A program made the translations under genes and the position numbers. Of a DNA stretch of 5,791 nucleotides, positions 1-4,702 are shown piece by piece (the first letter of the stretch is position 1; each line of letters starts with the position of its first letter). The stretch covers positions 1 to 5,791 of the forward strand of contig JAJFMS010000271.1 in the NCBI GenBank assembly GCA_020696885.1, read 5' to 3'. The notes beneath the pieces are model-generated. The model saw only the letters and a program-made list of their open reading frames with translations, had not been told where the DNA came from and did not search any database. The stretch comes from Armatimonadota bacterium. GTDB lineage: Bacteria > Armatimonadota > SYMT01.

Positions 1-2
1 AG

Positions 3-269
3 CAGATCAACACCGCCAACTACCTGGCCGGTGGCGTGGCCTTCGGCCCGTTTACCTCCCGGAACCTCACCCCGAACGCGCAGGGTCTCCCGGCGGGGAT
101 GACGCTGGCGCAGTTCCGGAACACCCTTCGGACTGGCCGGGATCTCGCGAACAACCCGCTGCACGTGATGCCCTGGCCGGTGTATGGGAAGATGACCGAC
201 AAGGACATCGCGGCGGTGTACGAGTACCTTCGCTCCATCCCCCACGCCGAGCCGGCCACGCCGAACTAG
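3..269 (+). CDS. c-type cytochrome, C-terminal part (5' end outside window)
   Basis: The reading frame is open from the window edge to a TAG at 267-269, giving the last 88 residues of a longer protein. The segment reads like the distal half of a class I cytochrome c domain: SRNLTPN at about residues 19-25, GLPAGMT, the LRTGRD helix at 42-47, then HVMPWPVYGKM at 54-64 and a final helix ending in YLRSIP. In such domains the Met of the MPW motif (M56 here) is usually the distal heme ligand. The CxxCH heme-binding site must lie upstream of the window. The protein probably acts outside the cytoplasmic membrane as an electron carrier or as a heme domain of a larger oxidoreductase. A GTG at 36 is only an internal codon, because the homologous sequence continues upstream of it. 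The family call is fairly secure; the partner enzyme is unknown. Confidence 0.8.
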   Translation, partial: QINTANYLAGGVAFGPFTSRNLTPNAQGLPAGMTLAQFRNTLRTGRDLANNPLHVMPWPVYGKMTDKDIAAVYEYLRSIPHAEPATPN

Positions 270-310
270 CCCGCAGCGTTCCGGGGCGATTGGGTCGCGA
301 CCGGGGCGGG

Positions 311-386
311 GTAGCGGAGTGCGGGAGTAATCGGGGCCGACACGATCGTATGGCTTGCTTCTTCCCCCACTCCACTACTCCCCTTT
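311..386. repeat. GGAGT-rich hairpin repeat, copy A
   Basis: The left arm GTAGCGGAGTGCGGG (311-325) matches the reverse complement of CCCCCACTCCACTAC (364-378) at 13 of 15 positions, so the unit can fold into a stem with a loop of about 38 bases. Its left part (315-331) matches 487-503 of copy B at 15 of 17 bases. Its right part (367-384) matches 528-545 of copy B at 16 of 18 bases. It lies just after the cytochrome gene at 3-269. Known possibilities are a REP- or MITE-like non-coding repeat or a degenerate terminator. No run of T follows it, which argues against a terminator. Its function is unknown. Confidence 0.55.
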
Positions 387-407
387 GGGTTCTGGCTTCG
401 CCAGCAT

Positions 408-452
408 AAGAAAGGGCGGGCCACCTCGATTCGAGGTGGCCCGCCCTTTCTT
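408..452. terminator. bidirectional intrinsic terminator
   Basis: This is a perfect inverted repeat of 22 bp (arms 408-429 and 431-452) around a single central base at 430; in RNA the loop would be ATT or slightly larger. The stem is mostly G:C, with GGGCGGGCCACC on the left. The outer arms are A/T-rich, so transcription in either direction ends in a pyrimidine stretch: CCCTTTCTTTCT on the plus strand, and CCCTTTCTTATG on the minus strand. It sits between the stop of the plus-strand cytochrome gene (269) and the stop of the minus-strand peroxidase-like gene (621), where a shared terminator is expected. Confidence 0.88.
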
Positions 453-486
453 TCTACTTAATCGGAGCTGAAACCATTAACGAGGA

Positions 487-550
487 CGGAGTGTTGGAGT
501 AATGGAGAACTGGAGTATCGATGCCTGCTACTCCAATACTCCCCTACTCC
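487..550. repeat. GGAGT-rich hairpin repeat, copy B
   Basis: The arm GGAGTGTTGGAGTA (488-501) matches the reverse complement of TACTCCAATACTCC (529-542) at 13 of 14 positions. A nested perfect stem pairs TGGAGTA (511-517) with TACTCCA (529-535) across an 11-base loop. Both ends are shared with copy A (see that entry), while the middle is largely diverged. It lies between the shared terminator and the 3' end of the minus-strand gene. The two copies appear to be independent instances of one short repeat family. No coding potential is seen. Confidence 0.55.
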
Positions 551-603
551 TGGGACTCTAGTAGGTCAATGCTTGGATCAAGAATCAGCCCCACAAGCCA
601 AAA

Positions 604-615
604 ACCGGTACCGGT
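604..615. repeat. 12-base palindrome next to stop codon
   Basis: ACCGGTACCGGT is a perfect palindrome and also a tandem pair of ACCGGT. It ends five bases short of the stop codon of the minus-strand di-heme gene (stop at 621-623). It is too short and lacks a T-run, so it is not a terminator. It may be a chance site or a protein-binding site. Confidence 0.3.
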
Positions 616-620
616 GAACT

Positions 621-1988
621 CTACAGGCTCTGGAGAAACGCCACGAGATCCTGGATCTCCTGGTTGGTGTAGTTGATGCCGAACCGGTCGTTGTAGAAGT
701 CCACCACGTCCCGCAGCGTGGCGGCGGAGCCGTTGTGGAAGTACGGCGCCCGCGCGGACAGGCCGCGCATGGATGGCACCTTGAACCGGTTGAGGTCGCT
801 CCACTTCCCGGTGATGAGCGCCCGGCCGGGGTCGGAGGTCTGCACCTCGGCGCCCGTGGTCAGGTTGCGGAGCGTGTAGAGCGGGATGTCGGCCGTGCGA
901 CGGTCCGCGTCGCTGAGCCCCAGGTCCATCAGAGCGTTATTCGAGATGCTGCCTTCGTTCGGGGTGCTGTGGCAGCTCCCGCAGGTGGCGCTGCGCCGCG
1001 GCACGCCGAGCACGTCGTTGAAGCCGGAGACGCCGGACACGAAGAACGGGCGGCGGTTGAAGTTCGTCTCGCCGCGGGCGATGGCAGCGCGGGCCTCGGC
1101 CGTAGCGGGCGGGGTCTTCCGACTGCTGCGGGCCAACCCCTTGAACAGCGTAAACGGTGTGGCGGTAAAGCCTCGCGGCCGCGCTACAAACGGATCGTTG
1201 ATGCCCGCGTAGTACTTCTGGGAGGACAACGACTTGGGACCGCCCTTACCACCCTGAGTGGTTAGGCTGCCCGCCAGCGTATCCGTAACCTGGGCCGTGA
1301 ACAGGCCCGCCTCGAAATCGACGATCTGCTTCAACTCGTCGGCAGAGGGCGCCGCGGCGGCCTGGGCGTGCCCGTTGGTGGCGTCCAGCGCCTGGTCCGT
1401 GAGGTTCTGAAGGAGGGTCTGGCCGGCGGTCGTCTTCCGGCCGTCCCACATGATGGTGCTCTGGAACTTCAGGTTGGTGGCCGGCAGCGGACGCCGGAAC
1501 AGCGATAGCTCAGCCGCCGTAGCGTGATTGTAGGGGTCGTCGGCGGCTTCCAGGCTGAACTCCGCGCCGGCCGGGACGCCGATACCGACCCGGATGAGGC
1601 CGCGAGTGCGGAGGAGGCGGTATGCTTCCCGCCGGGCCTCCACGGAACTGACGTCCGCGGTCGGGGACGTGGTGCCGTCATTCGGGCGGAAAAGCGGGTC
1701 CAGCCCGCCGGTCGCCTCAAACCGCGCTTCGATCTCCGTCGGGGTAATGCTCCAGCCAGCCGTCTCCACGTGGCAGCTATTGCAGGAGCGTCCGTTCGCG
1801 CCGAGGCTCTGGAAGAACGGGTTGGCTGGATCGAGCGTCTTCTTCCGGGTGTAGGTCAGTGCGGTCCCGGTGGCGTTGGGGGCGGAGACCGGCGGGTTGC
1901 CCGTCCGGGCGCTCACCGGCACGAGGAAACAGGTGGCCGCAGCGCCGAGGAGGCCGGCCAGCCGCGCGTGGGTGGTTTGGTACTGCAT
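621..1988 (-). CDS. di-heme cytochrome c peroxidase-like protein
   Basis: This 455-residue protein carries two c-type heme sites, CNSCH at 69-73 and CGSCH at 336-340, placing it in the bacterial di-heme cytochrome c peroxidase/MauG superfamily. Members reduce hydrogen peroxide or carry out oxidative modification in the periplasm. The N-terminus is a likely Sec signal peptide: a basic start, a hydrophobic Ala/Leu stretch (10-24) and a VSA-type cleavage site near 27. MWDGR at 180-184 corresponds to the FWDGR motif of the family, whose Trp lies between the hemes. VPSMRGLSARAPYFHNGS at 404-421 is the typical C-terminal segment supplying a distal-ligand candidate (M407 or H418). The hemes are 267 residues apart, against roughly 150-170 in classical peroxidases, so loops are enlarged. 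The ATG at 1986-1988 begins the signal peptide but has only a weak ribosome site. The family is firm; the substrate is open. Confidence 0.88.
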   Translation of the reverse strand: MQYQTTHARLAGLLGAAATCFLVPVSARTGNPPVSAPNATGTALTYTRKKTLDPANPFFQSLGANGRSCNSCHVETAGWSITPTEIEARFEATGGLDPLFRPNDGTTSPTADVSSVEARREAYRLLRTRGLIRVGIGVPAGAEFSLEAADDPYNHATAAELSLFRRPLPATNLKFQSTIMWDGRKTTAGQTLLQNLTDQALDATNGHAQAAAAPSADELKQIVDFEAGLFTAQVTDTLAGSLTTQGGKGGPKSLSSQKYYAGINDPFVARPRGFTATPFTLFKGLARSSRKTPPATAEARAAIARGETNFNRRPFFVSGVSGFNDVLGVPRRSATCGSCHSTPNEGSISNNALMDLGLSDADRRTADIPLYTLRNLTTGAEVQTSDPGRALITGKWSDLNRFKVPSMRGLSARAPYFHNGSAATLRDVVDFYNDRFGINYTNQEIQDLVAFLQSL

Positions 1989-2053
1989 CCTGACAGAAGG
2001 GGGCTCGCCGACACCCAGGAGATCTGGGAGGGTCCCCCTGCCTCAATACTCCC

Positions 2054-2059
2054 ATTATG
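2054..2059 (-). promoter_or_regulatory. possible -10 box for the di-heme gene
   Basis: On the minus strand these bases read CATAAT, five of six matches to TATAAT, about 65 bases before the start codon. A TTGACG (2083-2088, minus strand) lies upstream, but the spacing is 23 bases rather than about 17, so the pair is not a standard sigma-70 promoter. This is a tentative call. Confidence 0.22.
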
Positions 2060-2194
2060 CACACTCCGGCGCCCGCCTTCAGCGTCAATTGCTGGTTTCT
2101 CGAATCGGCAGCCGCTCTGGGGCCGGCCCCAGCCCAGGCAAGCAAACACCGGAACGGAGACGGAGCCGCTGCAGATAAACGGAACGCACCTGGG

Positions 2195-2200
2195 TAGAAT
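2195..2200 (+). promoter_or_regulatory. possible -10 box for the hydroxylase gene
   Basis: TAGAAT matches TATAAT at five of six positions and lies about 43 bases before the ATG at 2243, a plausible place for a short leader. No convincing -35 box is found 16-18 bases upstream; the best hexamer there matches at only three positions. This is a tentative call. Confidence 0.28.
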
Positions 2201-2232
2201 CGCGGTAGAGGTTAGTCCTTGAGCTGCGAACG

Positions 2233-2238
2233 AGGAGG
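2233..2238 (+). promoter_or_regulatory. Shine-Dalgarno site of the hydroxylase gene
   Basis: AGGAGG lies four bases before the ATG at 2243 and fixes that start over the in-frame TTG at 2219. It is the strongest ribosome-binding site in the window. Confidence 0.75.
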
Positions 2239-2242
2239 GGAC

Positions 2243-3160
2243 ATGGCTGCAGTATGCCAGGTGACCAGCGGTGGGCTCACGACCACCCGGGCTTCGTTCA
2301 TCGAGGAAGCCCGGCGACACGGCGAGCTCTACATTCGCCAGCCTTACGAGCTGTACTCCGAGGACAACCACGAGGCATGGCGGCGGCTCTATCACCGGAT
2401 GGCGCCGCTCTGGGACCGGTTCGCGAACGAGCACTTCCTGGCGGGCGTGGAGAACCTGTGCCTGGATCCGGATCGCGTGCCGCGCCTGGACGACGTCAAC
2501 CGCTTCCTCCACCCGCTCACCGCGTTCAAAGCAAAGGCGGTGAGCGGTTACGTTCCCGCCTTCGTCTTCTTCGATTGCCTCCGCAACCGCGAGTTCCCCA
2601 CCACCATCACGATCCGGGACCACCAGCGGCTCGACTACCTCCCGGAGCCGGACATCTTCCACGACATCGCGGGGCACGTGCCGATGCACACGGAGCCCGC
2701 GTTTGCAGACGTGCTGGTGCGCTTCGGGGACTGCGCGCATACCGCCGTAGAGATCGTGGCGGGGCTTCGGGACGAGGAAGAGCAGGTCCGGCGTGTAACG
2801 AGCATCCTCAAGGCGATGGCGCGTTTCTTCTGGTTCACCGTGGAGTTCGGGCTGATGCGGGAGCGCGGGCGGCTCAAGGTGTACGGCAGCGGCCTGCTCA
2901 GCTCCTGCGGCGAGATCTCTCACGCGGTGGAATCCCCCGAGGTGCAACGCTACCCGCTTCAGCTCGAGTGGGTCATTAACCAGTACTTCGAGATCGACCA
3001 CTACCAGCCGCTGCTCTTCGTGGTCGACTCGTTCGACCACCTCTTCCACCTGGTCGGCGAGTTGGAGGCCTGGATGCGTGCCGGCAAACTGGACAACGTG
3101 GCCCCCGGGGAGCCCTCCATGAGCGCGGATGACGTGCGCAGTTTCCTCCATACAGCGTAG
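2243..3160 (+). CDS. phhA: phenylalanine 4-monooxygenase
   Basis: This 305-residue protein is a pterin-dependent aromatic amino acid hydroxylase, which converts phenylalanine to tyrosine with O2 and tetrahydropterin at a non-heme iron in the cytoplasm. The 2-His-1-Glu iron site is complete: H140 and H145 in FHDIAGHVP, and E201 in WFTVEFGL. The substrate/pterin loop YGSGLLSSCGE is at 214-224, and the strongly conserved DYLPEPDIFHD run leads into the site. There is no N-terminal ACT regulatory domain, and the length suits the short bacterial form. The ATG at 2243 is preferred because AGGAGG (2233-2238) sits four bases before it; an in-frame TTG at 2219 has no such site and adds residues that do not look conserved. 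No pterin carbinolamine dehydratase gene lies beside it, although phhB often does in other bacteria. Tryptophan or tyrosine as substrate cannot be fully excluded, but phenylalanine is most likely. Confidence 0.93.
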   Translation: MAAVCQVTSGGLTTTRASFIEEARRHGELYIRQPYELYSEDNHEAWRRLYHRMAPLWDRFANEHFLAGVENLCLDPDRVPRLDDVNRFLHPLTAFKAKAVSGYVPAFVFFDCLRNREFPTTITIRDHQRLDYLPEPDIFHDIAGHVPMHTEPAFADVLVRFGDCAHTAVEIVAGLRDEEEQVRRVTSILKAMARFFWFTVEFGLMRERGRLKVYGSGLLSSCGEISHAVESPEVQRYPLQLEWVINQYFEIDHYQPLLFVVDSFDHLFHLVGELEAWMRAGKLDNVAPGEPSMSADDVRSFLHTA

Positions 3161-3195
3161 GTGACCGGGGCACCCGGGCCTAACGACCCGGTGAC
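3161..3195 (+). other. stem-loop after the hydroxylase stop codon
   Basis: GTGACCGGG (3161-3169) pairs with CCCGGTGAC (3187-3195) at eight of nine positions around a 17-base loop that itself contains CCCGGG. It begins immediately after the TAG at 3158-3160 and ends 33 bases before the next gene. No T-run follows, so it is not a normal terminator. It could stabilise the upstream message or be chance pairing in GC-rich DNA. Confidence 0.3.
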
Positions 3196-3228
3196 GCTGC
3201 ATTACACCTGCCCGGAATCCACCCGCCC

Positions 3229-4584
3229 ATGCCGCACCCGATCACGCCTACCGATGGAATGGTCATCCGCTCCGACACCACGCTGGCGCCGGGCGTCTAC
3301 TACCTGCCAGGCGGCATTTCCATCGAAGGGGACGGCGTCACGCTGGACGGCAACGGGGCACTGCTGCTGGGCTGTGACCGCACCGGAACGGGAGTTCGGG
3401 TTCACGATCGCGGCGGCGTTACCGTGCGCAACCTGCGGCTCCGAGAATACCACCACGGCATCGACGCCCGGCGCTGCCGGGGCCTGACCCTGGAGCGCAA
3501 CCAGATCACCTCCACCGCCGAGGTGCCGCCCAACACGATCTTCCTGGACATCTGGCTCGGCCCGGAAGCCGCGTACGGCGGAGCGATCTTCTTGTGGGAC
3601 GTGGAAGACAGCCGCGTGGAGGCGAACGACCTCCAGCATCAGCAGTCTGGTCTGCTCACCTACTACTGCCGCCGACTAACAGTGGCGCGGAATCAGGCCA
3701 GTTACAACAGCGGCTACGGCATCCACCTGTTCCACACGTGCGACAGCGCCTTCGAAGAGAATGCGGCGGACTACTGCTCCCGTTTCGAGCCCCGGGAAGG
3801 CGGCGGCCTCCACTACGGGCACATGGGCGCAGACGCCACCGGGTTCCTGGCGGTGCACGCGTCCTGTCGCAACACCTTCCGGCGCAACACAGCGCGCATG
3901 GGAGGGGACGGCTTCTTCCTGGCGGGCCTGAACCCCGCCGGTGAGAAGCTGGGCTGCGACGACAACCTGTTCGAGGAAAACGACGGCTCGCTGAGCCCCA
4001 ACATCGCGTTCGAAGCCACGTTCTGCCGCGGCAACGTGTTCCGCGGCAACTACGCGGACCGCTGCAACTACGGGTTCTGGCTCGGGTTCTCCTGGGACAC
4101 GGTGATCGAGAAGAACCGGATGTTGTTCAACCGCCAGGCCGGAATCGCCGTGGAGAACGGGCACGGCTTCACGGTGCGAGCCAACACCTTCCAGCGCAAC
4201 GGCCACGGCGTGCTGATCTGGACGAAACACGTGGACCGGTTCGCGGAGCTCTTCCCCGAGAGCCGCACCAGCTATGACTGGTCCATCGAGGACAACACCT
4301 TCACGCGCAACGACCGCGGAATCCGCATCGCGGCGGACCAGGACCATGGCATCCGCCCGATGGCCGCCGAGGTCTCCGGAGGAGAGGCCACCCGACCCCG
4401 GGCCCATCGGATCACCGGGAATGACGTCCAGGACAATCGGGTCGGCATCGAGCTGGTCAACACGGGGGAGACCGAGATCCGGGGGAACCTGCTGCACCGC
4501 AACGTGGAAGCGAATCTCCGCCAGGACGACGCCCGCGGCACCCTGCTCCGCGACAATCCCGGAAGCGCCGGCGGCTACCTGTAG
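3229..4584 (+). CDS. right-handed parallel beta-helix repeat protein
   Basis: This 451-residue protein is built from short degenerate repeats typical of the pectate-lyase-like right-handed beta-helix fold. Asn-rich turns recur, for example LTLERNQI (86-93), RVEANDL (129-135), LTVARNQA (150-157), FTVRANTFQRNGHGVLIW (314-331), WSIEDNTFTRNDRGIRIA (351-368) and HRITGNDVQDNRVGIELV (393-410). Such proteins include polysaccharide lyases, epimerases, NosD-like factors and non-enzymatic scaffolds; I recognise no catalytic motif that selects among them. No signal peptide or membrane segment is visible from the ATG at 3229, and an in-frame stop at 3181-3183 rules out a much longer N-terminus, so a cytoplasmic location is suggested. 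The ribosome site is weak. Nine cysteines are present, seven of them between 147 and 279. The gene lies 68 bases after the hydroxylase gene on the same strand and may be co-transcribed. The fold is confident; the function is unknown. Confidence 0.85.
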   Translation: MPHPITPTDGMVIRSDTTLAPGVYYLPGGISIEGDGVTLDGNGALLLGCDRTGTGVRVHDRGGVTVRNLRLREYHHGIDARRCRGLTLERNQITSTAEVPPNTIFLDIWLGPEAAYGGAIFLWDVEDSRVEANDLQHQQSGLLTYYCRRLTVARNQASYNSGYGIHLFHTCDSAFEENAADYCSRFEPREGGGLHYGHMGADATGFLAVHASCRNTFRRNTARMGGDGFFLAGLNPAGEKLGCDDNLFEENDGSLSPNIAFEATFCRGNVFRGNYADRCNYGFWLGFSWDTVIEKNRMLFNRQAGIAVENGHGFTVRANTFQRNGHGVLIWTKHVDRFAELFPESRTSYDWSIEDNTFTRNDRGIRIAADQDHGIRPMAAEVSGGEATRPRAHRITGNDVQDNRVGIELVNTGETEIRGNLLHRNVEANLRQDDARGTLLRDNPGSAGGYL

Positions 4585-4603
4585 ACGCCACCTTACCCAG
4601 CAC

Positions 4604-4633
4604 GTTACCGATGGCCTCCGCTGCGGGTAGGAT
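4604..4633 (+). promoter_or_regulatory. weak candidate promoter before the lipid kinase gene
   Basis: TTACCG and TAGGAT are separated by 17 bases, giving three of six and four of six matches to the sigma-70 boxes. The pair lies about 70 bases before the TTG start in a 118-base gap between genes. The spacing is right but the boxes are poor, so read-through from the upstream gene is equally possible. Confidence 0.18.
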
Positions 4634-4690
4634 GTACCGTGAACAGCCGACCGCGCAGCCGCATCTGGTAGCGGCACTTTGCGGCCCGCC

Positions 4691-4695
4691 GGGAG
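4691..4695 (+). promoter_or_regulatory. ribosome-binding site deciding the TTG start
   Basis: GGGAG lies seven bases before the TTG at 4703-4705, an ideal spacing. No ATG occurs in this frame between the stop at 4640-4642 and the first conserved motif. The later GTG at 4724 has no comparable site and is the second choice. Confidence 0.55.
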
Positions 4696-4702
4696 ACCAG
4701 CT

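Larger units (their letters stand above)
270..620. other. convergent intergenic region with terminator and repeats
   Basis: These 351 bases separate two genes whose 3' ends face each other. No coding sequence is credible here; the short minus-strand frames are out-of-frame shadows. The stretch holds one strong palindromic terminator at 408-452, two related GGAGT-rich inverted-repeat units on either side of it (about 311-386 and 487-550), and a 12-base palindrome at 604-615 next to the stop codon of the minus-strand gene. Each is listed separately. Confidence 0.75.
1989..2242. other. divergent promoter region
   Basis: These 254 bases separate the starts of the minus-strand di-heme gene and the plus-strand phenylalanine hydroxylase gene, so both promoters should lie here. 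Long frames cross the region on both strands, but they are extensions of shadow frames from the flanking genes with unnatural composition. I see no recognisable operator, riboswitch or RNA gene. CAATACTCCC at 2044-2053 is identical to bases 534-543 of intergenic repeat copy B, which may be coincidence. Confidence 0.6.

Noticed and set aside
311..550. CRISPR array or insertion-sequence ends in the repeat-containing intergenic region
   Set aside because: There are only two diverged copies, no regular repeat-spacer pattern, no transposase and no target-site duplication that I can see.
1524..2222. 232-residue plus-strand frame antisense to the di-heme gene
   Set aside because: It lies opposite the signal peptide and first heme site of a secure gene and reads as Arg/Gly/Ala-rich sequence without motifs.
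2219..2242. TTG start eight codons upstream of the hydroxylase ATG
   Set aside because: It has no Shine-Dalgarno site, and the AGGAGG at 2233-2238 would lie inside the coding sequence; the ATG at 2243 is better placed.
1913..3202. 429-residue open frame on the minus strand opposite the phenylalanine hydroxylase gene
   Set aside because: It mirrors the hydroxylase codons, crosses the divergent promoter region and the start of the di-heme gene in another frame, and has no recognisable domain.
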